Shown here piece by piece: positions 1 through 8,182 of a stretch of DNA of 64,000 bases (positions are counted from its first letter, which is position 1; the number at the start of each line of letters is the position of its first letter). The stretch is from Umezawaea endophytica (GTDB taxonomy: Bacteria > Actinomycetota > Actinomycetes > Mycobacteriales > Pseudonocardiaceae): NCBI RefSeq assembly GCF_025061645.1, contig NZ_JANYMP010000030.1, positions 54,152-118,151 on the forward strand, written 5' to 3'. The notes beneath the pieces were generated by a model. It ran no database searches. It was not told the origin of the DNA and worked only from the letters and a program-made list of their open reading frames with translations. The position numbers were made by a program, and so were the translations under genes.

Positions 1-49
1 CCTCTTTGGCATCGGCAGGACCGCAGATGATCTATAGCCACACGATGGG

Positions 50-1474
50 GTGACACACCCGGCCGACCTCTCACCCGATCGGGAAATCCCACCGTTCTGG
101 GGAAACCTCGGGCCGCAACGAGGAGGCCGGTGCCCGCCCGGACGGCCACTGGCCCACGGCATCGGTGGCATCGGCGAGACCGAACTGCTGCCGCGCTACG
201 GCCACCGTGCCACGTTCCTCGGAGGCAAGCTCTACCTGGACCTCCAGCGCTACGACCCGGAACGCAGGGGCGCACCCGTTGACGCGCTCTCCTCCCTGCT
301 GTGGATGCACGGCCTCGAAAACCCGCCGACTGAAGCCGAACGCGCCGCCCTGTTCCGCCTCCTCTCCCTCCACCCCGGCGACATCGACGTGGCGAGCACC
401 GCCGCTCTGGCCGACCTGCCGCCCACGAGGGCGCGCAGGCTGCTCGCGGACCTGCGAGCGGCGCACCTGCTCGAACAGGGCAACCGGTTCCACGACCTGG
501 TCCGGCTCTACGCGCTCCACTGCCTCACCGACGCTGATCTGCCCGACGAGGACGGCGAGTCGGCGTTGCGGCGCCTGGTCGCGTACTACCCGGCGGCGGC
601 CGCCGAGCACTCCCGGACGATCAAGAACCACGTCTGCGACCCGAAGTCGCTCGCGTGGATGGACCGCAACCACGAAACCGTGCTGGTGATGGCGCTCCAC
701 AGGCACGGCTAGGGCGACGACGTCGTCCCCGTCGCCAACGCGATGCACCCGTACTTCTCGCAGCGCAAGCGCTTGGCCCCGTGGCTCGGCTTCCAGCGGA
801 TGGCCGTCGAGTCCGCTCGCGGGTTCGGCGACCGCGCGACGCTCGCCAGGCAGTTGAACCGGCTCGGCACCGTGCACCGGCACGCGCGGCAGTTCGACCA
901 GGCCATCGCCTTCGCCGAGGAAGCGCTGCGCCTCCACGAGGAGGCGGGCGACCAGGTCGGCATCGGCTCCACCCTCATCGGACTGTCCGCGACCTACCGG
1001 CACATGGGCCGCCCGGAGCGGTCGCTCCTCTGCTGCGAGCGGTCGCTGCGGATCAGGCTGGAGATCGACGACCAGTACGGCCTGGGCATCACCCTGACCA
1101 ACCTCGGCGCCACCCACCTGGCGCTCGGGGACCCGGACACGGCGATCACCCACTACCGGGCCGCGCTGGAGTCGCAGCGGCGCCACGGGTTCGAGGGCGG
1201 CGAGGCGATCACGTTGCACGAACTCGGCAAGACCCACCACGCCATGGGGAACGCGGACCTGGCCGTGGAGGACTTCCTCGCGGCGCTGCGGATCCACCGG
1301 CACCGCGACGACCGGTTCCACGCGGGGGTCACGCTCAGGGAACTGGGCACCGTCTACCGCGGACTGGGCCGGATCACCGAGGCCCACGAGGCCTACCGCG
1401 ACGCGCTGGCGGCGTTCGAGGAGATCGACGACCGCTACGACGCGCACCTCGTCCGGGACCTGCTCACCCGATGA
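50..1474 (+). pseudogene. Decayed NB-ARC/TPR (STAND) regulator, nonsense-interrupted
   Basis: Two open segments in one frame (50-712 and 743-1474) are separated only by an in-frame TAG at 710-712; reading through gives a continuous product. The first part has a P-loop-like GIGGIGET at residues 37-44, where the catalytic Lys of GxxGxGKT is Glu. It then jumps almost directly to a winged-helix segment (LLSLHPGDIDV onward), so most of the NB-ARC core is missing. The second part is a run of TPR repeats ending at 1474. Intact relatives are about 700-1000 aa and regulate transcription in actinomycetes. Loss of the Walker lysine, the missing ATPase core and the stop codon all point to a dead gene. 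The GTG at 50 is only the first usable start; the true 5' end may be lost. Confidence 0.75.
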
Positions 1475-1628
1475 ACCGGCGATCGACGTGCAACCGACAG
1501 AGTGTTCACTGATCATGGCAAGCGTGGACACTTCGACACTGCCCCCGGCGCACCCGCCATCCCAGGATTCCGGGATGGAAAGCGCGCACCGACCACGCTG
1601 TTTCACCAGCGTAACAGGGATGTGACCG

Positions 1629-3182
1629 ATGGCCGTCGACCCCTCAGAGCCCACCACCGCGAGCCAGATCACGACGACGAAGCAGATCAGTCACCCGGAT
1701 GGCCGAGTCGAGCTGCGCGACTTCTCGGGGATCTCGGAGAGCCGCTACTTCAACCCTGAACTGGCCCCGGTGCCGCTGGAGCAGCGGACCTGGACCACGT
1801 ACAACTTCTTCGCCCTGTGGATGGGGATGGCGCACAACATCCCCAGCTACACGCTCGCGGCGTCGCTGATCGCGCTGGGCATGGACTGGGTCCAGGCGTT
1901 CATGACCATCACACTGGGCAACCTGATCGTGCTGGTCCCGATGCTGCTCAACAGCCACGCGGGCACGAAGTACGGCATCCCGTTCCCAGTGTTCGCCCGC
2001 GCGTTCTACGGGGTGCGCGGCGCGAACCTGGTGGCGTTGCTGAGGGCGTTCATCGCGTGCGCCTGGTTCGGCATCCAGACGTGGGTCGGCGGGCTGGCGC
2101 TGCACGTGATCGTGGGCAAGCTGGTCGGCGGCTGGTGGCTGACCGCGCCGGAGGTGCTGGGGCAGAAGTGGACGCTGTGGCTGTGCTTCCTCGGCTTCTG
2201 GGTCGTGCAGATGCTGATCATCTGGCGCGGCATGGAGGCGATCCGCAAGTTCGAGAACTGGACGGCGCCGCTGGTGTCGGTCGGCTTCCTGATCCTGCTC
2301 GCGTACGTGGCCGTGAAGGCGGGCGGCTTCGGGCCGATCCTGTCCGAGCCGTCGAAGCTGGGTTGGGGCGCGGACTTCTGGAAGGTGTTCTTCCCGTCGC
2401 TGATGGGCATGATCGCGTTCTGGTCGACGCTGTCGCTGAACATGCCGGACTTCACCCGCTTCGGCGGTAGCCAGAAGAAGCAGGTGCTCGGCCAGGTCCT
2501 CGGCCTGCCGACCACGATGTCGTTCATCGCGATCGTGGCGATCCTGACGACGTCCGGCTCCATCGCCCTGTACGGCGAGGCGATCTGGGACCCGGCGACG
2601 CTGGCGAGCCGGTTCGACAACCCGCTGGTCGTGGTCGTCGCGCTGGTGGCGCTGGTGCTCGCGACGATCTCCGCGAACCTCGCGGCGAACGTCGTCAGCC
2701 CGTCCTACGACTTCTCCAACGCCTTCCCGCGGCGCATCACGTTCGCGGTCGGCGGCCTGATCACCGGCGTGATCGGCGTGGTGATCCAGCCGTGGCGGCT
2801 GATCTCCGACCCGAGCATCTACATCTTCGCGTGGCTGGGCTTCTACGGCGGCCTGCTGGCGTCGGTGGCGGGCGTGTTCATCGCCGGGTACTGGCTGCTC
2901 GGCAAGACCCGGATCGAACTCGACGCGCTGTACATGGACGGCAAGGGGGCTTACTGGTTCTCCGGCGGGTGGAACTGGCGGGCGGTCGTGGCGACCCTCG
3001 TCGGCGGGGTCCTCGCGGTCGGCGGCGCCTACGGCGGCCCGTTCCCGACCGACGGGCTGATCCCGTTCCTCAAGCCGCTCTACGACTACAACTGGGTGGT
3101 CGGCCTGGTGGGCGGACTCGTCACCTACCTGGCACTGTCGCGGACAGCGCCCGACCGCACCAACGAGGGAGTGATCAAGTGA
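1629..3182 (+). CDS. NCS1-family nucleobase/hydantoin:cation symporter
   Basis: A 517-aa polytopic membrane protein of the nucleobase:cation symporter-1 family (allantoin, hydantoin and uracil permeases such as PucI and Mhp1). After a soluble N-terminus of about 50 residues come about twelve hydrophobic segments. The family signature around residues 55-80 is present (RTWTTYNFFALWMG, then IPSYTLAAS), as is the Gly/Pro-rich segment GIPFPVFARAFYG. It is the first gene of an operon; its TGA overlaps the GTG of the carbamoyl amidohydrolase by 4 bp. That context points to uptake of a pyrimidine, dihydropyrimidine or hydantoin. Exact substrate cannot be read from sequence. The ATG has a weak AGGG upstream. 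Confidence 0.9.
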   Translation: MAVDPSEPTTASQITTTKQISHPDGRVELRDFSGISESRYFNPELAPVPLEQRTWTTYNFFALWMGMAHNIPSYTLAASLIALGMDWVQAFMTITLGNLIVLVPMLLNSHAGTKYGIPFPVFARAFYGVRGANLVALLRAFIACAWFGIQTWVGGLALHVIVGKLVGGWWLTAPEVLGQKWTLWLCFLGFWVVQMLIIWRGMEAIRKFENWTAPLVSVGFLILLAYVAVKAGGFGPILSEPSKLGWGADFWKVFFPSLMGMIAFWSTLSLNMPDFTRFGGSQKKQVLGQVLGLPTTMSFIAIVAILTTSGSIALYGEAIWDPATLASRFDNPLVVVVALVALVLATISANLAANVVSPSYDFSNAFPRRITFAVGGLITGVIGVVIQPWRLISDPSIYIFAWLGFYGGLLASVAGVFIAGYWLLGKTRIELDALYMDGKGAYWFSGGWNWRAVVATLVGGVLAVGGAYGGPFPTDGLIPFLKPLYDYNWVVGLVGGLVTYLALSRTAPDRTNEGVIK

Positions 3183-4021
3183 CGAACATCGTCCGAGCCG
3201 GTCTGATCCAGTCGAGGTGGACCGGCGACAAGGAGTCGATGATCGCGAACGCGGTCGCGGCCATCGCCACCGCGGCCTCGCAGGGCGCGCAGGTGATCTG
3301 CCTCCAGGAGCTGTTCTACGGCCCGTACTTCTGCCAGGTGCAGGACGCGGACTACTACTCCTACACCGAGCAGATCCCCGACGGTCCGACGACCCGGTTG
3401 ATGTGCGAGGTCGCCGAGCAGCACGGTGTCGTGCTCGTCGTGCCGATGTACGAGGAGGAGCAGCCCGGCGTCTACTACAACACCGCCGCGGTGATCGACG
3501 CGGACGGCACGTACCTGGGCAAGCACCGCAAGAACCACATCCCGCAGGTCAAGGGGTTCTGGGAGAAGTTCTACTTCAAGCCGGGCAACCTGGGCTACCC
3601 GGTGTTCGACACCGCGGTCGGCCGCATCGGCGTCTACATCTGCTACGAGCGCCACTTCCCCGAGGGCTGGCGGGCGCTGGGCCTGGCGGGCGCGAAGATC
3701 GTGTTCAACCCGTCGGCGACCAGCCGCGGCCTGTCGGAGTACCTGTGGCGGCTGGAGCAGCCCGCCGCGGCCGTGGCGAACGAGTACTTCGTCGGCACGA
3801 TCAACCGCGTGGGCGTGGAACCGCTGGGCGACAACGACTTCTACGGCCAGACGTACTTCGCGGACCCGCGCGGCCAGCTCATCGGCGAGGCGGCGTCGGA
3901 CACCGAGGAGGAGATCGTCGTCCGCGACCTGGACATGGACCTGCTCGCCGAGGTCCGCGACCTGTGGGCGTTCTACCGCGACCGCAGGCCGGACAGCTAC
4001 GACTCGCTGGTGCAGCCGTGA
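3179..4021 (+). CDS. Nitrilase-superfamily N-carbamoyl-beta-alanine/N-carbamoyl amino acid amidohydrolase
   Basis: A 280-aa carbon-nitrogen hydrolase. The catalytic triad is visible as Glu in ICLQELFYG, Lys in GKHRKNHIPQ and Cys in GVYICYERHFPEG. The family hydrolyses N-carbamoyl-beta-alanine (beta-ureidopropionase, third step of reductive pyrimidine catabolism) or N-carbamoyl-D-amino acids in hydantoin use, releasing CO2 and ammonia. The GTG start at 3179 overlaps the permease stop, and the stop overlaps the dihydropyrimidinase GTG, so translation is probably coupled. Longer in-frame upstream sequence lies inside the permease gene and is rejected. The order amidohydrolase-dihydropyrimidinase supports consecutive steps of one pathway. 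Confidence 0.9.
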   Translation: MTNIVRAGLIQSRWTGDKESMIANAVAAIATAASQGAQVICLQELFYGPYFCQVQDADYYSYTEQIPDGPTTRLMCEVAEQHGVVLVVPMYEEEQPGVYYNTAAVIDADGTYLGKHRKNHIPQVKGFWEKFYFKPGNLGYPVFDTAVGRIGVYICYERHFPEGWRALGLAGAKIVFNPSATSRGLSEYLWRLEQPAAAVANEYFVGTINRVGVEPLGDNDFYGQTYFADPRGQLIGEAASDTEEEIVVRDLDMDLLAEVRDLWAFYRDRRPDSYDSLVQP

Positions 4022-5403
4022 GCACCCTGATCCGCGGCGGCACCGTCGTGAACGCGACGGGCGCGGTGGCCGCAGACGTGCTGGTGCAGGGCGAGAAGAT
4101 CGCCGCCCTCGTCGCACCCGGCTTCGAGGTCCAGGCCGACACCGTCATCGACGCGACCGGCAAGTACGTGATCCCCGGCGGCATCGACGGCCACACGCAC
4201 ATGGAGATGCCGTTCGGCGGCACGTCCAGCGCGGACACCTTCGAGACCGGCACGGTCGCCGCCGCGTGGGGTGGCACGACGACGATCATCGACTTCGCCG
4301 TGCAGGCGAAGGGGACCTCGCTGCTGTCCACACTGGACAGGTGGCACGGCAAGGCGGACGGCAACTGCGCCGTCGACTACGGGTTCCACATGATCGTCAG
4401 CGACGTCAACGACACATCGCTGAAGGAGATGGAGTCCTGCATCGACGCGGGCGTGAACACGTTCAAGATGTTCATGGCCTACCCCGGCGTCTTCTACGCC
4501 ACGGACGGCGAGATCCTGCGCGCCATGCAGAAGGCGCGCGAGACCGGCGCCACGATCATGATGCACGCGGAGAACGGCATCGCGATCGACCAGCTCGTCG
4601 CGCAGGCGCTCGCCAACGGCCACACCGACCCCGTCCAGCACGGCCTCACCAGGCCACCGGAACTGGAGGGCGAGGCGACGTCGCGGGCCATCGCACTGGC
4701 GAAGGTCACCGGCGCCCCGCTCTACATCGTCCACCTGTCCGCGTCCCACGCCCTCGACGCCGTCACCAAGGCGCGGGACACCGGCCAGAACGTCTTCGCC
4801 GAGACCTGCCCCCAGTACCTCTTCCTGTCGCTGGAGGACCTGGCCAAGCCGGACTTCGAGGGCGCGAAGTACGTCGCCTCTCCCCCGCTGCGCCCGAAGG
4901 AGCACCAGACCGAGCTGTGGCGCGGCCTGCGCACCAACGACCTCTCGCTGGTGTCGACCGACCACTGCCCGTTCTGCTTCAAGGACCAGAAGGAGTTGGG
5001 GCGCGGCGACTTCTCCAAGATCCCGAACGGCATGCCGGGCGTCGAGCACCGCATGGACCTCCTGCACCAGGGCGTGGTGCGCGGCGAACTCTCGCTGGAA
5101 CGCTGGGTCGAGATCAGCTCCACCACCCCCGCCAGGATGTTCGGCCTCTACCCGCGCAAGGGCGTCATCGCACCGGGCGCGGACGCGGACATCGTCGTCT
5201 ACGACCCGACTGCGGAGCAGACCCTCTCGGCCGCCACGCACCACATGAACGTGGACTACTCCGCCTACGAGGGCATGGAGCTGACCGGGAAGGTCGACAC
5301 CGTCCTGTCACGGGGCAAGGTCGTCGTCGACGGCGCGGGCTTCCACGGCGGCGCGGGCCACGGCAGGTTCCTCGGCCGCGACCTCAACCAGTACCTCATC
5401 TAG
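4018..5403 (+). CDS. Dihydropyrimidinase / D-hydantoinase
   Basis: A 461-aa cyclic amidohydrolase. Metal ligands are recognisable in order: HTH in GIDGHTHMEMP, the probable carboxylated Lys in NTFKMFMAYPG, His in MMHAENG, His in YIVHLSASH and Asp in VSTDHCPF. The C-terminus (MNVDYSAYEGMELTGKV) is typical of bacterial dihydropyrimidinases. It opens 5,6-dihydrouracil, dihydrothymine or 5-substituted hydantoins to N-carbamoyl products, which the enzyme encoded just upstream would hydrolyse. GTG start at 4018 overlaps the upstream stop by 4 bp. Sequence alone does not separate physiological dihydropyrimidinase from hydantoinase use. Confidence 0.93.
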   Translation: MSTLIRGGTVVNATGAVAADVLVQGEKIAALVAPGFEVQADTVIDATGKYVIPGGIDGHTHMEMPFGGTSSADTFETGTVAAAWGGTTTIIDFAVQAKGTSLLSTLDRWHGKADGNCAVDYGFHMIVSDVNDTSLKEMESCIDAGVNTFKMFMAYPGVFYATDGEILRAMQKARETGATIMMHAENGIAIDQLVAQALANGHTDPVQHGLTRPPELEGEATSRAIALAKVTGAPLYIVHLSASHALDAVTKARDTGQNVFAETCPQYLFLSLEDLAKPDFEGAKYVASPPLRPKEHQTELWRGLRTNDLSLVSTDHCPFCFKDQKELGRGDFSKIPNGMPGVEHRMDLLHQGVVRGELSLERWVEISSTTPARMFGLYPRKGVIAPGADADIVVYDPTAEQTLSAATHHMNVDYSAYEGMELTGKVDTVLSRGKVVVDGAGFHGGAGHGRFLGRDLNQYLI

Positions 5404-5416
5404 GAAGGGCGGCGCA

Positions 5417-6409
5417 GTGGACTTCGGCGTAGTGCTGCAAACCGACCCGCCCGCGAGCGACGTCGTGGCGGGGATGAAAGCCGCGGAGGACAACGGTTTC
5501 GGCTACGGCTGGACCTTCGACTCGGCCGTGCTCTGGCAGGAACCGTTCGTCATCTACTCCCAGATCCTGGCCAACACGAAGAACCTCGTGGTCGGCCCGA
5601 TGGTCACCAACCCGAGCACCAGGGACTGGTCGGTCACCGCCTCCCTGTTCGCCACCCTGAACGACATGTTCGGCAACCGCACGGTCTGCGGCATCGGCAG
5701 GGGCGACTCGGCGAGACGGGTCATCGGCCAACCACCGGCAACACTGGCCACCCTCGGCAAGGCCATGACGGTCATCAAGGAACTGGCCGAGGGCCGGGAG
5801 GTGGAACACCACGGCACCCCCGTCCGCATCCCCTGGGTGAAGGACGGCAAGCTGGAGATCTGGATGGCCGCCTACGGCCCGAAAGCCCTCAAGATGGTCG
5901 GCGAACAGGCGGACGGCTTCATCCTGCAAACAGCGGACCCGGACATAGCGAGATGGACCATCGGCTCGGTCAGGGACGCCGCCACAGCAGCGGGAAGGAA
6001 CGCGGACGACATCACCATGTGCGTAGCCGCACCCGCCTACGTGGGCGTGGACCTGGCCCACCAACGAGACCAACTCCGCTGGTTCGGCGGCATGGTGGGC
6101 AACCACGTGGCAGACCTGGTGGCGAGGTACGGCGACTCAGGCGTGGTCCCCAAGGCCCTGACCGACTACATCAAGGGCCGAGAGGGCTACGACTACAGCC
6201 ACCACGGCAAAGCAGGCAACAGGTCGACGGACTTCGTCCCGGACGAAATCGTGGACAGGTTCTGCCTAACCGGCCCACCCCAATCCCACGTGGACAAACT
6301 GCAAGAACTCAAGGACATGGGCGTAACCAACTTCGCCCTATACCTCATGCACGACGACAAGGACAAAACCTTGGCCGCCTACGGCAACGAGGTAATCCCC
6401 AACCTCTAA
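5417..6409 (+). CDS. LLM-class F420-dependent oxidoreductase (TIGR03842-like)
   Basis: A 330-aa luciferase-like (TIM-barrel) protein resembling the actinobacterial F420-dependent group near methylene-H4MPT reductase. Features seen are the N-terminal MDFGVVLQTDPP, the WTFDSAVLWQEPF block, the VGPMVTNPSTRD segment and the GIGRGDSARR motif. It follows the dihydropyrimidinase by 13 bp with GGAAGGG upstream of its GTG and is the last gene before a strong hairpin, so it belongs to the operon. Biochemical role is not established. No dihydropyrimidine dehydrogenase is visible here, so it may supply the reductive first step or act on a related heterocycle; that is inference. Confidence 0.85.
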   Translation: MDFGVVLQTDPPASDVVAGMKAAEDNGFGYGWTFDSAVLWQEPFVIYSQILANTKNLVVGPMVTNPSTRDWSVTASLFATLNDMFGNRTVCGIGRGDSARRVIGQPPATLATLGKAMTVIKELAEGREVEHHGTPVRIPWVKDGKLEIWMAAYGPKALKMVGEQADGFILQTADPDIARWTIGSVRDAATAAGRNADDITMCVAAPAYVGVDLAHQRDQLRWFGGMVGNHVADLVARYGDSGVVPKALTDYIKGREGYDYSHHGKAGNRSTDFVPDEIVDRFCLTGPPQSHVDKLQELKDMGVTNFALYLMHDDKDKTLAAYGNEVIPNL

Positions 6410-6497
6410 AACCACCAGGACCACCACCAAACCGGCACCCACACGCACCGGAAGGCACCCACACTCCCCCGGCCGCCCCGATCCCCAGCGCCCTCAG

Positions 6498-6552
6498 CTT
6501 CGCGCCTGGTTTGTCAAGGCATCTTTCCCGCCTTGACAAACCAGGCGCGAAG
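6498..6552. terminator. Perfect 23-bp inverted repeat, probable bidirectional terminator
   Basis: Arms 6498-6520 and 6530-6552 are exact reverse complements around a 9-nt loop (ATCTTTCCC). It lies between the convergent LLM oxidoreductase (+) and LuxR-type gene (-), where a terminator is expected. There is no T-run on either side and the stem is unusually long and perfect, so a mobile palindromic repeat is an alternative. Confidence 0.6.
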
Positions 6553-6667
6553 ATCGAGATACTTGAGCGAGCGGGGTGCCTCTCCCCCTGGACCACGGAC
6601 CCACCCAGGCCCCCAGCGCACCCAATCAAGCCCCACCGGACTCCCACCAGACCCCCACCGGCCCCCT

Positions 6668-7171
6668 TCACCCAGCCACAGCCCCCCGCCCAGCCAACAC
6701 AGCCACCATCGCCGCCCGAGTAGGCACTTCCAACTTCACGAAAATCCTCCGCAGATGCGTGGACACCGTGTACAAACTGATCCCCAACGAAGCCGCGATC
6801 ATCTTGTTCGTACACCCCATCCCCACCATCCGGGCCACCTCGAGCTCCCGAGGGCTCAACACCCCCACACCCGCCGACCCAGCGGGCGTCAACACGCACC
6901 GCACCCCCAACTCCTGCACGTCCAGCACAGGAGCCCCACCCTCGACGGGCCCCAACTCCCGCACCCGCCGCACCAACGCCCTCAACAACACCCGAACGCG
7001 CTCGTCCTGCCCCACCGCTTCCCCCACAACGCCCTCCCCGGCGTGAGTCCCCACCCCAGGAAAGCCGATCTCCAGCAGAAGCGCGTCCCCAAGACAGGTG
7101 ACACCCGTTCGTAGCAACGCCCCCGCCCAGCAGGCACGCACCCCCGGTAGAACACCCCGCCCAGCAGGCAC
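6668..7171 (-). CDS. LuxR-type HTH protein, uncertain N-terminus
   Basis: The C-terminal half is a clear GerE/LuxR helix-turn-helix: LSPRELEVARMVGMG, then NKMIAASLGISLYTVSTH and LRRIFVKLEVPTRAAM. It is likely a DNA-binding regulator. Upstream of about residue 45 the reading is low-complexity and comes partly from a direct repeat (7124-7177), so translation probably begins further in, perhaps at one of the GTG codons near VRVLLRALVRRVRELG. No receiver, PAS or ligand domain is visible. It could be a short stand-alone regulator or the remnant of a larger one. It runs toward the pyrimidine operon and follows the NUDIX gene on the same strand. Confidence 0.55.
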   Translation of the reverse strand: MPAGRGVLPGVRACWAGALLRTGVTCLGDALLLEIGFPGVGTHAGEGVVGEAVGQDERVRVLLRALVRRVRELGPVEGGAPVLDVQELGVRCVLTPAGSAGVGVLSPRELEVARMVGMGCTNKMIAASLGISLYTVSTHLRRIFVKLEVPTRAAMVAVLAGRGAVAG

Positions 7172-7177
7172 GCACCC
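7124..7177. repeat. Direct repeat, two 20-bp copies 34 bp apart
   Basis: CGCCCAGCAGGCACGCACCC occurs exactly at 7124-7143 and again at 7158-7177. It sits between the 3' end of the NUDIX gene and the conserved part of the LuxR gene, in the region that would be the leader of the LuxR transcript. It could be a regulator site or a small slippage duplication. Confidence 0.6.
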
Positions 7178-7189
7178 GCGAAAAACGGA

Positions 7190-8182
7190 TCAACGCACCG
7201 CGCGCAGCGACCCGTCCCAAGCCCCACCGAGCAACCCCGGCAGCAGATCCGCCAACTGCACCGGGTACACCGCGTCCTGCGTGGCCCGCAGCTCGTCCGC
7301 GCTCCACCAGCGGTGCTGCCGGATCGTCCGCCGTTCGACGTCGTCCCACCCCGAGGTGTCCACCTCGAACCCCTCCGACGCCGCGAGGAAGAACCACTCC
7401 TCCGCCGCGTAGCTCAGGCCGTCCAGGCTGAACACCGTGTGCCGCTTCCACACCGGACCGACCAGGTCGTCCCCGGCCAGCTCGAGTCCCGTCTCCTCGG
7501 CCACCTCGCGCACGGCCGCCGCGCGCAGCTCCTCACCGGGGTCGACACCGCCGCCCACGGTGAACCAGAACGACTCCTGCGGCCGGGCCGGGTCGTTGCC
7601 CTCGAACAGCAGCACCCGCCCGGCGCCGTCCACGAGCAGCACGCGCGCCGACGTGCGGGGCGTGAGCACGGACGACTCGGCCGCTTCCAGCGGTTCGGCG
7701 ATCTCGAAGTACTCGGGCTGCGGCGCCGTGCCCGCGAGCTTGAGCCACCGGCACACCCTCCGCTTGCGCAGCGACAGCGTGTCGCGCACGGCGTCGTTGT
7801 GCACCCGCCGCGACAGCACGACCCGCTGCTCGGCGTCCGCCAACTCGGCGGCCAGCACGGGCGGCAGCGCGCTGCGGTCCAGGTCGGCCAGCAGCCCGCT
7901 CAGCTCGTTCTCCGCCGCTTCCCGTTCGGCGCGCGGCGCGCGTTCCGCCCGGTCCGCCACGTTGCGCAGCATGGTCGCCACGTCCGGGTCCAGCTCGGCC
8001 GTCACCACGGTCCTGGCCACGACGGCGCGCCGGGCCAGCGAGGCGTCCAGGCCCGCCCAGGCGGCGTCGGTGCGCACGTGCAGGCGGTCGAGGCGGTTCG
8101 CCGTGCCTAGCACCCACGGTCCGACGAGGACGGCGAGCGCGAGGACGACCAGCAGCGTCGTGACGAACCAGGAGCTGGTCAC
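7190..8182 (-). CDS. Membrane-anchored LemA-like/NUDIX fusion hydrolase
   Basis: A 330-aa protein with an N-terminal membrane segment (residues about 6-28) and a helical stretch reminiscent of LemA proteins (NRLDRLHVRTDAAWAGLDASL). The C-terminal NUDIX domain carries a complete Nudix box fitting Gx5Ex7REUxEExGU in the GGVDPGEELRAAA/VREVAEETGL segment. NUDIX enzymes hydrolyse nucleoside diphosphates linked to another moiety. It is the last gene of the PIM operon and its GTG overlaps the pimA stop by 4 bp, the position NUDIX genes hold in mycobacterial PIM clusters. The substrate is unknown. The LemA resemblance rests on a short motif and needs profile confirmation; the NUDIX assignment is firm. 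Confidence 0.85.
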   Translation of the reverse strand: MTSSWFVTTLLVVLALAVLVGPWVLGTANRLDRLHVRTDAAWAGLDASLARRAVVARTVVTAELDPDVATMLRNVADRAERAPRAEREAAENELSGLLADLDRSALPPVLAAELADAEQRVVLSRRVHNDAVRDTLSLRKRRVCRWLKLAGTAPQPEYFEIAEPLEAAESSVLTPRTSARVLLVDGAGRVLLFEGNDPARPQESFWFTVGGGVDPGEELRAAAVREVAEETGLELAGDDLVGPVWKRHTVFSLDGLSYAAEEWFFLAASEGFEVDTSGWDDVERRTIRQHRWWSADELRATQDAVYPVQLADLLPGLLGGAWDGSLRAVR

